NCBI RefSeq assembly: GCF_003473485.1
Contig: NC_053044.1
Span: 28,896,091-28,960,090, forward strand
Direction: 5' to 3'
DNA: 64,000 nt
Source: Medicago truncatula
Lineage: Eukaryota; Streptophyta; Magnoliopsida; Fabales; Fabaceae
Of this stretch, positions 21,693-32,420 are shown in pieces (positions within the stretch are counted from its first letter, which is position 1; every line of letters begins with the position of its first letter). Made by a program: the position numbers and the translations under genes. A model generated the notes under the pieces. It saw only the letters and a program-made list of their open reading frames with translations, was not told the origin of the DNA and searched no databases.

Positions 21693-23101
21693 TCATGTCT
21701 ACTTCTACCCAAAACACTGCCCCTGGTACTAATGCCCAGTGAACACCTTTCAATCCATCCAACAAAACCCAGATGGCATCCTTATGGAAACCAAAAAATA
21801 AAGTGGACATCTCCTTGATGGACCATAATCGCTTCATGTTCCAATTCTTCAGTTATACGGAAAGGGAACAAAATGTTCAACAAGGACCATGGATGTTTGA
21901 CAATTTCCCTCTAATTTGGAGCAAGGTCCCGGTGGGGAAAGATCCTTATACTATGCCCTTAGATACAATTGAATTATAGGTGCAAGTCCATAATCTCCCT
22001 TTCGGATTTATGACTGTATCAATGGGAATCTTGTTGGGCAATCATGTAGGCAAGCTTGAAAAATATGATTTTGAAATAACTATGGAAATTGGTGTAGGTA
22101 TATGAGGCTAAAAGTGGCCATGAAAGTCCAGGACCCGTTGGTGAAGTGCTTTGAATTCATATTAGATGATGGAACTGCGGTAACGGTGAATTTCCTCTAT
22201 GAGAAACTTGGGAATTTTTGTAATGTTTGTGGTCTGATTGGGCATACAGAGGTCTCCTATTCGAAACTCTTTGAAAGAGGCTTTGTGGAGGGAGACCAGA
22301 ACTAGGGTCCTTACTTGCGAGTTGATTATATGGGACTAGTAGGGGAAGAACCTGAAAACCCTTGGTTGCATGATAATATAAGGCGAGCAGACAAGGGGGA
22401 AGAGAGGGCTCTCTTTATGCTCACTATAACAACCTTCACCGTGTGTATGAAAAGGTTAAAATAGGGAGGGATGTTATTACTAGACAGCTGGTTTTTTATA
22501 AACATGTCGGACGTCTTTACACATTTGATGAATGGATACGGGTGAATATTGAAAGAATAAACAACATTCCAGATGTTGCCCAGCCAGTTGGAGTAAACCT
22601 TATGTGACCCGCAGTGAACAGATAATAGGTACAGCTGGGAATGAAACTTTGTTGTTGGAAGGAGATGAGGCGCGTATAACTCGCTTAGTGCAAGAATCTA
22701 GACTTAAAAACCCGGTGCTGGTGGAAACAATGACTGATAACTCTTTGGAAACACGCCACAATGTGAACGACCAGCAACACGTCTCACAACTAGTTGCTTC
22801 TTTGGCACGGGTCATGTGCATGGGTATGCCTTTAGTTGTTGATCCACTTGTGAATAGCGATGGCGTAATGTCTCTCAAAAAGTTGGATGGTCAAAAACAG
22901 CTGAAGCGTCTAAGGATGGAGGATAGTGAAGAAGTTGATGTGGAAAGTCAGAATGCTATAGATGTTATTGTTATGAATAGAGTAGATAATAATAATAATA
23001 ATGTTGGAGAGACTGATGACGTTGTAATGAATGACCCTGCTGCGGAAGCACCTCTCAATGTAATGGCGGGACCTAGACACCAGGCCCGCCAAGGAAAATG
23101 A
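21693..23101 (+). pseudogene. LINE ORF1 (DUF4283 plus CCHC knuckle), decayed
   Basis: The frame runs from ATG 21693 with interruptions (stops at 21740, 21977 and others). It includes the DUF4283-type stretch MASLWKPKNKVDISLMDHNR (from 21773) and 'QQGPWMFDNFPLIW', and a zinc knuckle near 22218-22260 reading CNVCGLIGHTEVSY, in which the final Cys is replaced by Tyr. The last part (22604-23101) is open for 165 codons. ORF1 proteins bind the LINE RNA. It ends in TGA at 23099-23101, overlapping the ATG of ORF2. Confidence 0.7.
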
Positions 23102-25260
23102 GTTTTATAGCCTGGAACTGTCGGGGTCTAGGAAGCCCGAGCATAGTTCCGACTCTTAAGTACCTTGTCTGGACATATAAACTGGAAGGAATTTTTCTGT
23201 CTGAAACAATGGCAGCCTTAAATAAAATTGAAGAATTAATGTATCTCTTGTCTTTTGATTCCTGTTTCATAGTTGATAAAATTGGTAAAGGAGGAGGATT
23301 GGCCTTTCTTTGAAAAAAACAATAAATTGCACCATCACAATTTATTCACAAAATCATATTGATGTTGAAGTGGATGACTCTTTAATTGGAAAATGGCGTT
23401 TGACTCATTTCTATGGAATGCAAGAAATAGGGAGAAGGAAAGAATCATGGAATGTTTTGAGAAACCTAGCAGGAGCATCATCTTTACCATGGTGTGTATT
23501 CGTAGATTTTAATGACATTCTATCATCCGATGAGAAGAAAGGCAGATCAGAAAGAGTTTCTTGGTTGATTCCTGGCTTCAGACAAACAGTGTTGGACACA
23601 TGGATGTTCAATTTGCACATGAGTGGATAAGCTTTCACATGGTTTAAAAGTCTTGGTACAATCAGAGCTGTTGAGGAGAAGTTAGATAGAGCCTTAGTTA
23701 ACTCGGCTTGGTGTAATATGTTTCCGGATGCAAGTCTAGAGTGCATTTCAACTACTTCATCTGACCATTACCATTTGTGCTTACTTGTAAACCGGTGGTT
23801 GCTTTTAACAGAAACTTGCCGTGATATAAGTTTGAAAATGCCTCGCCTGCATAATCTGATTTCAGAAAACAAGTTGACAAGCGATGGCAGTCATACCCCG
23901 CTGATGGTATTACGCAAAAGTTGAGTTATTGCTCTAAGAATTTGGCAGATTGGAGTCGAAATAATAACAACTTTCGCCGCAATATCAGCAAGGTCTAAAA
24001 AAAGTTGGCAAAATTTCGAACTCATGTGACACCTTAGAACGTCAACTATTTTAATGCACTCAAAAAGAAGATTGGATAAATTGCTTGTGCAGGATAACCT
24101 CTTTTGGAAACAACGAGCAAAAACATTCTGGTACAGAGAAGGAGATTTAAACACAAAGTTCTTTCACGCGGCAGCTACCTCTAGAAGAAAGGTTAATCGA
24201 ATTGAACATCTCGAAAATTCACATGGCACAGTTTGTCGAAAAGTGGAAGAACTTCTAATAGCGCGAGATAACTTCTCACATTTGTTCACCAAACTCCCAA
24301 GAAATTGTGCCGCGATTATTTCTTAAGTACCAACCGCAATTATTGAAGAAGATAATTATTCCCTCACAGTAGCTTTTACAATAGATGAATTCCGCTCGGC
24401 CGTTTTCTCCATGCAAGCTCACAAGTGTTCGAGACCGGACGACTTCAATATGGGTTTTTATCAGAACTTCTGGGATATGTGTGGTGAAGAAGTCTATAAG
24501 GCAGGATGTGAATGGCTTGAAAAAGGTGATTTTCCTCCACATCTGAACTCAACGAATACTGCTTTAATCCCAAAAGGTGATTCTTAGACAACCATGAAAG
24601 ACTGGCGACCTATTGCTTTGTGTAATGTTGTCTACAAAATAGTGGTTAAAGTTCTTGCAAACAGGCTCAAATGTGTTCTTGATAAATGCATGATATGCAT
24701 CTCTACATCTCAGTCCATTTTTGAATACTAGGCAGATCAATCCTTGATAATGCACTATTGAGTTAATTCATTTCATGAAGACCAAAACAAAAAAGGCACA
24801 AGGTGATGTTGCTCTTAAGTTAGATATCAGTAAAGAGTACGCCACGTTGGATTGGGAGTATCTCAGAGATATTATGCTTCAGATGGGCTTTTCTGGAAAG
24901 TGGGTTCAGTGGGTCATGCTTTGTGTTGAGACCCTTGATTACACAGTTTTGGTTAACAATGTACATATTAGACCTCTTATTTCGGTGCGAGGTATTCGAC
25001 AAGGTGATTGGCTTTCACCTTATATATTCATTCCTTGTGCGAAAGGATTGTCTTCCCTTATTAGTGATGCGAAAAAGAAGAGGGGTTATTATGGGGACTC
25101 GCATTTGTACAAGTGCTCCCTCGATAACGCACCTACTCTTTGCAGACAACTGCTTTCTATTTTTTCAGAGCTTGTGAACAAGAAGCAACAGTCATGAAAG
25201 ATATCTTAACCACATATGAGGCTGCATCGGGACAGGCCATTAATCTGCAAAAATCATAGA
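23098..25260 (+). pseudogene. LINE ORF2, endonuclease and reverse transcriptase, decayed
   Basis: From ATG 23098: the apurinic-type endonuclease with MSFIAWNCRGLG, LSET, FNDIL, LDRAL and SSDHYH motifs, broken by stops near 23311 and 23628. The reverse transcriptase follows: DISKEYATLDWEYLRDIM (24826-24879) and GIRQGDWLSPY (24991-25023). The catalytic loop reads LLFADNCFLFF (another frame, near 25135-25167), so the second Asp of the YADD/FADD type motif is Asn. At least six frame changes or stops are visible. Confidence 0.75.
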
Positions 25261-25276
25261 TGTATTGCAGTAGGAA

Positions 25277-25969
25277 CAGGGGTGGATCTGGACCGATAAT
25301 ATTAGTGGGGAAATTTTTTTTTTGTCAAATAATTAAATAATACTAGATTTAATAAGTTATATTAAAAATAGTTGTAGCAACCAAAATTACAAAGAAAATA
25401 ATCTATTTTTCGTTTGTTGAAAATGAATTAAAATTATATCATTACTAATTATTCAAAGAACATCTCTTTCTATATAAGTTACAAGAGATGAATCATATAT
25501 TGTAGCACCCATGCATACGAACGGGTGAGCGTGTTGCGCTCTTTTTTTGAAAGCAAATCGTAATTGCGTAGAAATTATAAAAATAAATATATCTCTGTAT
25601 TTTTATATAAATAAAAATATAGACATATGTACAAATTGTAAAAAAAAAATTATTTCCATATTAAATATGAGTAAAAATATAGACATGTGTATAAATTAAA
25701 AAAAAACGGTCCCCGTATTAATATATAAGCTAAAATATAGACACATATATAAATTAAAAATAGGTCATCTTATTAATATATGAGTAAAAATATAGATACG
25801 TGTATAAATTACAGAAAAATATATCTTCGTATTAATATGAGTAAAAATATTGACATATGTATAAATTATACAGTAAAAATTATACATTGAACCGGTAAAA
25901 CTAAAAAAAGAAAAGGACTCAGATTAGTGTGGCACTTGTCACACTGTGCCTTGAAGAGGTCCGCCTCTG
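25277..25969. mobile_element. Non-autonomous hAT element, 693 bp, with 8-bp TSD
   Basis: The ends CAGGGGTGGATCT and AGGTCCGCCTCTG are imperfect inverted repeats in the hAT style (starting CAG). They are flanked by AGTAGGAA at 25269-25276 and 25970-25977, a perfect 8-bp duplication typical of hAT transposition. Removing it rejoins the LINE sequence around it. No transposase is encoded. The interior (about 25600-25880) holds five or six diverged copies of a ~60-bp unit containing 'taaaaatatagacat.tgta'. Confidence 0.85.
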
Positions 25970-25977
25970 AGTAGGAA

Positions 25978-27898
25978 CACTTCCACAATTTTCCAGAACC
26001 GTATAGCAACAATTCTCAGGGTTAATTAGGTCCTGGGTACGGGCAAGTATCTTGGTCTTCCATCAATGATTGGGATGAGCAAGAAAGCGACATTCAAGTT
26101 TGTTAAAGACCAAATTTGGAATCAAATCAACTATTGGAGCAGCAGATGCCTATCTCAAGCAGGGCGAGAGATTCTTATAAAATATATATAACAATCCATA
26201 TCATCTTATGTGATGAGTATATTCTTACTGTCAGGCACCTTCATTAGTGAAATTGAGAAGATGCTTAACACTTTCTGGTGGGCACACAACTCTACAACAT
26301 CACGTGGTATACACTGGTTATCTTGGTAGCGTCTATCTGTTCCTGAGACTTTTGGAGGAATGGGTTTCAAGAACCTTAGGGCCTTTAATTTGGGTATGAT
26401 TGGGAAGCAGACATGGAAACTAATTACTAACTCTGACTCTCTTATCACTAGGCTACTTAAAGCTAAATATTTTTCGCATACTGATTATTTTAGTGCGTCT
26501 ATAGAGCACGATCCAAGCTATGTTTGGAGAAATTTATGGAATGCAAGAGAGGTTCTCAAACGTGAGTTGAAATGGAGTATAGGAACGGTGAGAACCATAT
26601 CAATAGGGAATTAACCTTGGCTAAAAGAATCTATTTGCCTTTAGCCTGTCACAGAAGTGCAGGTTATGTGGGATGCCCTTACTGTTAATCATTTGTTCAA
26701 GCTAAACACAAAGGAGTGGAATGAGAATTTTATCAGGCATGTGTTTGATGCCAAAACCGCAAGTCAGATTTTGCAAACTCCTTTTCTGCCTTTGGCTCAC
26801 ATGGATACGACAACTTGGAAACAGGAGAAGAATGGGCTATATTCAGTGTGTAGTGTGTATCAAGAGATCATTAATAACAATGATTCTATGTTACAACAGA
26901 GTATTACAGGGCGTTGGAATACAATTGGAACCTTAAACGTCCACCTAAGATAAAAAAAATATTAGGTGGCGCCTATGTCATAATTGTTTGTCGACTCGCA
27001 CGTGTTTACTTGCAAAAGGAGTCCAGTGCTCTCCATCTTGTGCTATCTGTGATAATTATGATGAAGATGGTAAGCATTTTTTTGTGTAGCAAGAGTGTCG
27101 ATTGTTGGAAGTGGTCGGGTATTTGGCTTTCAATTCAACAGATCTGATCAGCTGATGTCTCATGTGCTGACATGATTTTCCAGTTATTTCAACAACTAGA
27201 TATTGCTAAAAAAACAAATTTTTGCGGTCACCTTATGGAGCATATGGAAGCACAGAAACAACAAAGTGTGGAATAATGTTGTGGAGACTACTCAACATAT
27301 TGGAGCACACGTGGAGGCTTTTCTAAGTAGCTGGAAGATTAATGCACAAGAAACCATGACCCACACCACTTCTAATTTCTTGCATACTGATTTAGATAAG
27401 TGGACAAAGCCAAGTGTCGGAAGATTTAAATGCAATGTTGATGCATCCTTTTCCACTTCCCTCAATAAAGTCGGTTTCGGAGCTTGCATTCGAGATGCAT
27501 ATGGAAATTATGTGATAGGTCGGACTACTTGCTTCACCCCTTTACTCGATGTTGAGATGGGAGAAGCTATAGGTTTACTACATGCTATGTAATGTTAACG
27601 ATTTTAACCTGGTAAATATGGATTTTGAAACCGATTAAAGGTTGTGGCAGATAGTATCTACAAAGGGGATGGTGTCTCTAATTATATGGCTATAATTCAC
27701 GATTGTAGTAGACAATTGTTGATGATTAATTTAGCGAACTCTGATGTAAAGTTTATTAGGAGACAAACCTATAATGTTGCCCATAGCCTAGCTAGGAAAG
27801 CATTACATCATGCTAATTTCCAATTTCATCTTAACATTCCACATTGTATTCATGCTTTGATTAATAATGAAAAACTATAAGCTTCTTTTTGTAAAAAA
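25978..27898 (+). pseudogene. LINE ORF2 distal part: RT thumb, zf-RVT, RNase H, decayed
   Basis: After the hAT, segments with GKYLGLPSMIGMSKKATFK-type sequence (frame-shifted, about 26038-26100) and GGMGFKNLRAFNLGMIGKQ (from 26354) belong to the RT connection. The zf-RVT region (about 26800-27050) includes TTWKQEKNGLYSV. The RNase H (27203-27880, broken) has KCNVDASFS, giving the first catalytic Asp, and 'VEMGEAIGLLHAM' for the Glu. A tail with 'HSLARKALHHA' matches the final helix. It ends at TAA 27878-27880, followed by an A-run. Confidence 0.75.
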
Positions 27899-28028
27899 AA
27901 ATATAACAGCAACAAAAGCCATGAACCATCATACTTCTTGTAGTAACTTTGTTTTTCACCAGCAGTAAAGCTGTTGAAAGCAGAGGACTCTCCCACATAT
28001 GTTAGTTTATGTACTTAGTTTAAGGGTC

Positions 28029-28181
28029 ATGTTAACGAGTGCCTCTGGGGTACTAGTTAAGAAAACTATAAAGAAAAAATTTTAAATTAAAAAAGACACT
28101 TTATTGATTTTTAAGGGATTGACAACACAATTTCCAATATAATACATACTATATTTGGTTCTTAACCGGTGCTTTAACATT
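28029..28181. mobile_element. MITE with 'ATGTTAAC...' ends
   Basis: The left end, atgttaacgagtgcctctgg plus ttaagaa, pairs with the complement of the right end, aatgttaaagcaccggttaa. Related ends occur at 34010-34184, 43657-43819, and, more weakly, about 36125-36290 and 46312. Confidence 0.6.
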
Positions 28182-28536
28182 ACCCTTAGTTTAATAGTAT
28201 ACAACATGTTTGATTAAAAAGTTAACATTTTCTTAAATAAGTTTTTTGAATCCTTAAAAATGTCAACCCAATGAACCAATTCAAATAAACCTGTTCTTCA
28301 TCGATTTGGTTTGATTCAGATTTGAATTTATTGGATCAAATTTATTTTCTGTAAAAAAACCTAATCAAACTGGCGTGTTACAACAAGAAGGATTCCTCCA
28401 TTTCATTCACTATATTTGCATTATATGGTTTATTTCTCTTCATCTCTCACATTTAATTCATTCTGAACAAAATTATTATAACAAAGTAAAAATGTCATTA
28501 TATGATCAAACCAACAAAACGTGATTCTAAATTGTC
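28182..28536. other. Stretch with no recognised feature
   Basis: AT-rich DNA without recognised gene or repeat. Confidence 0.5.
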
Positions 28537-29016
28537 ATACTTACTTTTAACTTTAAAGTCTAACACAATTACCAAACATGATTTTAATGAAAATAAATCA
28601 TTACACATGACAACATTTGAGTTGTAAAACAGAATAGAAGTAATAAATTATGAAAATTCAATTTCAACCAAATAAATATTTGTTAAGTTCGATTTTTTAG
28701 TAGAACAAACGTGGGTCAGACTATATTTACCGATCAAACCATTACCCGTGGCCGTCCCTTCCTGTGAGAACCGAAAGGTTAATTAAGAAAATGCTTTTGA
28801 AACAAATCCATTTAAATTTACCAAAATCTAGGACAGATCACAGATCAATATCTGTTTGCGTGTAGCATGTGTGCAGATAGTTCCGTTGAAAACGGGCTTA
28901 AATCAAATACTCACAACGTGGTCTCCATCTCTAATTTGGCAGGTTATTGACTAACATTAACACTTATTAATTCTGCATGCTTCATGCTCCTTAGGCCAGC
29001 AATAATAAATTATGTT
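28537..29016. repeat. Diverged duplicated segment, copy B
   Basis: It matches copy A at 14783-15382 in two blocks (28537-28680 and 28797-29016), same orientation, about 13.7 kb apart. The middle part differs. Confidence 0.75.
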
Positions 29017-29281
29017 AAAAAAATTTAGGGGCAGTTACCAAATTAGTTTATTCAAGTAAATTACAACCAAATGAAAATGGCAATATATAGTTTGGAATAT
29101 TTAATAAGAAACAAAAAAAAGTCCTACTTAAGTCCCATGAGAGTGAATTGACACCAACCACTTTATTTCTTATTACAGAATCATAGAATGAGTGTACCAC
29201 AAGTTAAAAGGTTTGTTCAATTCATAAAGATAATACTCCTTATACAAACATTAAATAAGTGTACCAAGAACACTTGGATGA

Positions 29282-29420
29282 GATAATATGGATCTCTTTT
29301 AGCTTAACCTAGATCTGGATTCGAATCCAGCCTACATATGCAGGAGCATTAAAACTCTTAGGGAGAGTTTTCCGCCCATTTGGGTCCCATAAGACTCGAT
29401 AAATTAGTCTCCGCAAGTTG
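29282..29420 (-). repeat. Dispersed repeat with 'ggattcgaatcc' box
   Basis: Read on the minus strand, the block runs 'gcggagactaatttatcgag', 'gggacccaaatggg', 'ctccctaagagttt' and 'ctggattcgaatccag'. A diverged copy lies on the plus strand at about 33600-33720. The box resembles a pol III box B, so a SINE origin is possible. Confidence 0.5.
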
Positions 29421-29579
29421 CGTGCGGAGGATACCCGGTTTACACCAAAAAAATTCTATAGTCGATGCAAAAACATGATGAGTATGTTGGGTGACTCGGG
29501 GGAGCTTGGGGGACCGACCGACATTGTACCGCCGTTGTTGCTTTCTGCGCAAACGGACCGGCTGCCTCGGTCGAACGGG

Positions 29580-29787
29580 GCTCTGATACCACTATTGCGT
29601 CACTGAAGGGGAGCCTTGGGGGACCGTCCACATCGAGGCTAGAACTACCGCACAAGCTAGAGAGACGTCACACTCTTACCCAAAACCTAAAAGCAATGAG
29701 TTTATGGGTCCTCTTACTTATATGATGTTCAACTTTTACTATTTTATCCGATGTGGGACATATAACTCACACTTGCACACAACAACA
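29580..29787 (-). mobile_element. Short LTR plus primer-binding site (TRIM-like)
   Basis: On the minus strand a 192-bp LTR-like block (29787 to 29596) starts TGTTGTTGTG and ends in CA. Four bases later comes TGGTATCAGAGC (29591-29580), the sequence complementary to initiator Met-tRNA used as primer-binding site by many plant LTR retrotransposons. No second LTR was found beyond it on the minus strand, so the element is incomplete. A related LTR-like block lies at 45582-45780. Confidence 0.7.
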
Positions 29788-30008
29788 GAGTAATCTATAA
29801 ATACATTTATATCAGTGTTCTCTAATCCTCAAGTTTTGTTCTCGCTCGCGATACGAACCTCGAGATTCAAATCATGTATAGCAAGTATTTTTGTTATTCA
29901 CATTATAAGTTCATAAATTTATAATCCAAAGAATAATTTAACAAAACATTAAAATGTGTAACAAAAATAAAAGAATTTATTGCATCTATAGATAATTCTT
30001 ATTTTTTT

Positions 30009-32420
30009 TCATGTAAGTGTGGCAGAAAATGAAGACATAGAAAAACTACTAGGACTACCCTCAAGAAAAGCCAAAGCCCTCTCCAAATTAGCAACAACAT
30101 CAACCATATTAGGCCTTTCTTTTCCTTCCAAATTCACACAATGCATAGCAGTATAAGCCATAATCTCAACAGATTCAACTTCATTCACTTCTGGTATTCC
30201 AACTCTATGATCCAATAAATTCCACACCTCTCCTGAACCTATCTTTGGCCCTGCATATTCCACCACACCAATAGGACTTGAACCACCTTCAGTTTTAAAC
30301 ACTGCTCTTTTACCTGTCAAAAGCTCCAACATCACAACACCTAAACCATAAACATCACTTTTTGTTGTTAAAACATTTAAAACATAGTACTCAGGATCTA
30401 TGTAACCAACGGTTCCGACCGCTTTTATATTCGACATTGAATCTTGTTCGGTTTCTTGCCAAATTAACGATAATCCGAAGTCGGAAACCCTAGCATTCCA
30501 TTTTGAATCAAGAAGTATGTTTGAGGATTTAATATCTCGATGAATAATCGGTGGTACCGCGTAGTTATGAATGTACTCAATTCCCCTTGCAGCATCTAAT
30601 GCAACTTTGATTCTCATTTTCCATGAATTTAAAATGCTACTATTTTTTTCAACATTATTCTTATCATGCAAATGATCATGTAATGATCCATTACTCATGT
30701 ACTCATACACCAAAAGCCTCTCATCATTCTCCTCACAAAAACCAATTAGTCTCACCAAATGCTTGTGATGAAGCCTTGACAATAGTGTTAACTCAGAATC
30801 AAAAGCTGTTTCTTTCTCTTGGAATTTCTTCTTCTTCAAGCTTGTATCGCCTCTTTTAATCGCGACTTCACGACCGTCTAATAACTTCCCTTTGTAAACA
30901 CATCCAAAACTTCCAGCACCAATTTTATTTCCCAATGAGAAATTGTCACTAGCTGCAACTAACTCCCAAAATGTGAAATTTTCTGTTCTGTCTAATTGCT
31001 TTGAAGATGAACCACTTCTTAATCTACTTGAACTATGTCTTTTACTAGAAAAAGATCTTAACGCCGTTGTTCCAATATTCGGCATTGGAGCTATATCAAC
31101 ATAAGCATCATCAGATTCACTACTTGTAGGTTGAACAGAATTATCGATTTTCGCCTTTAACAATTTTCTTGCACCAATCATAAGAAAATAAAGAAAAGTG
31201 CATAAACCAGAAAAAGCACCAACTGATCCAATAATCATAAATACCATCAATTTCCAACCTCTCAAGTTAGTTTTTTCTTCAACACCTTTAGAAGATTGAT
31301 TCTTAGGTGGTGATGTTGATGGTGGTAGCAACGGCACCGCGAATGGTAACTCGGTTCGACAATCATAACAAATGCTTCCAAAACCTTGACAAAGAAAATC
31401 AGAATTTGGATACACACCACAAGTGCTACATGAATCACTAACACATGGACCAGGAAGAATCATTCCCAATGGAACATTAACATCCTCATTAGTATTACCC
31501 CAACAAATAAGAGACAAATTTTTAATACTCAAACCACAAACAAAATCCAAACCAGCAACAATTGACTCAAAAGAAACACTTTTCATCATCACATGATTAT
31601 TCACACCACCACTATCAAATAAACCACCCCAACATAGAACAAATCCATTCTTTTTTCTAATACCACAAGTGAAATTTTTTCCTAAAGCAAGACCTGAAAA
31701 AACTGAACCAGAATTCAAAGGAACATTTAGCTTACCAGAATCATTGTTCTTCTCACCTTTACAAACCAAAACTTTATCAAGAGTTAAACCACAAACATGT
31801 GACACACCAGCAACCAATGTTGACATTGATAAATTCCCAAACTGTTTCTGAATCTCTTTTTCAACACCCTTTTTACCATTTACACCCCAACAAAAAACTT
31901 TACTATTCTCCTTCAATATCCCACAACAAAAACCAGTACCACAAGTAATGCTTCGAAACCGAAAATTTTCATCAGGAGAAGGAAACTTGAATCCATTAGT
32001 TTCACCATAACCTCTCCAACACCTTACCACACCAGAGTGCAACTCTCTAGCACAAACATGATCATCACCAACAGCTACATCATTCAACTGAACATTTTCA
32101 CTATGATACACCCTTTTAGGTTTGAGAAAAGACTTCCGTGTCCTTGTGTTCCAACAGTGTAGGCTGAGTCCATTAGACCGGAGGCCGCAGAAGAAGCTCC
32201 GGCCACCGGATATGGACTGAAATGAAACGTTGGGGAGTATTGGTGGAATGAGTTTTTTGTTTTGGTAGCATTGGATGTATTGGTAGGGCTTACCGGCGAC
32301 TATGCCGCAGATGGTGGAGGTGTTGTGGATGATGGCGGTAGTGGTGGCGGTGCCGAGGCTGTTGACGGTGGTTATGGTGAAAATGAAGGAGAAAATGAGT
32401 GTTAGTGATGTTGGTGTCAT
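30009..32420 (-). CDS. CRINKLY4-related receptor-like kinase (CCR3-like)
   Basis: A single uninterrupted frame of 803 residues on the minus strand, from ATG 32420 to TAA. Order: signal peptide (about 1-21), extracellular Cys-rich beta-propeller-like repeats containing V/I-x-C-W-G type motifs (about 30-330), a Cys-rich stretch (about 340-365), one membrane helix (about 390-415), juxtamembrane Ser-rich region, and a protein kinase (about 482-790). Kinase landmarks: GAGSFG (501-506), Lys522 in VAIK, HRDIKSSN (Asp629), DFG (Asp647) and GTVGYIDPEYY. It is an RD-type kinase with all catalytic residues. ACR4/CCR proteins sit in the plasma membrane and act in epidermal and meristem signalling; ACR4 binds CLE40-type peptides by reported work. 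Residue pattern, length and lack of introns resemble CCR3 or CCR4; which orthologue is not certain. Confidence 0.9.
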   Translation of the reverse strand: MTPTSLTLIFSFIFTITTVNSLGTATTTAIIHNTSTICGIVAGKPYQYIQCYQNKKLIPPILPNVSFQSISGGRSFFCGLRSNGLSLHCWNTRTRKSFLKPKRVYHSENVQLNDVAVGDDHVCARELHSGVVRCWRGYGETNGFKFPSPDENFRFRSITCGTGFCCGILKENSKVFCWGVNGKKGVEKEIQKQFGNLSMSTLVAGVSHVCGLTLDKVLVCKGEKNNDSGKLNVPLNSGSVFSGLALGKNFTCGIRKKNGFVLCWGGLFDSGGVNNHVMMKSVSFESIVAGLDFVCGLSIKNLSLICWGNTNEDVNVPLGMILPGPCVSDSCSTCGVYPNSDFLCQGFGSICYDCRTELPFAVPLLPPSTSPPKNQSSKGVEEKTNLRGWKLMVFMIIGSVGAFSGLCTFLYFLMIGARKLLKAKIDNSVQPTSSESDDAYVDIAPMPNIGTTALRSFSSKRHSSSRLRSGSSSKQLDRTENFTFWELVAASDNFSLGNKIGAGSFGCVYKGKLLDGREVAIKRGDTSLKKKKFQEKETAFDSELTLLSRLHHKHLVRLIGFCEENDERLLVYEYMSNGSLHDHLHDKNNVEKNSSILNSWKMRIKVALDAARGIEYIHNYAVPPIIHRDIKSSNILLDSKWNARVSDFGLSLIWQETEQDSMSNIKAVGTVGYIDPEYYVLNVLTTKSDVYGLGVVMLELLTGKRAVFKTEGGSSPIGVVEYAGPKIGSGEVWNLLDHRVGIPEVNEVESVEIMAYTAMHCVNLEGKERPNMVDVVANLERALAFLEGSPSSFSMSSFSATLT

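Larger units (their letters stand above)
21660..27895 (+). mobile_element. Near full-length degenerate L1-type LINE with RNase H
   Basis: In order: ORF1 with DUF4283 and CCHC finger, ORF2 with endonuclease, reverse transcriptase, zf-RVT and RNase H, then a short A-rich tail near 27888-27898. This is the order of plant L1 elements that carry a C-terminal RNase H. All parts have stops or frame changes, so it is dead. A hAT element (25277-25969) is inserted in the RT-to-zf-RVT region. The 5' boundary is uncertain and I found no target-site duplication. Confidence 0.8.
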
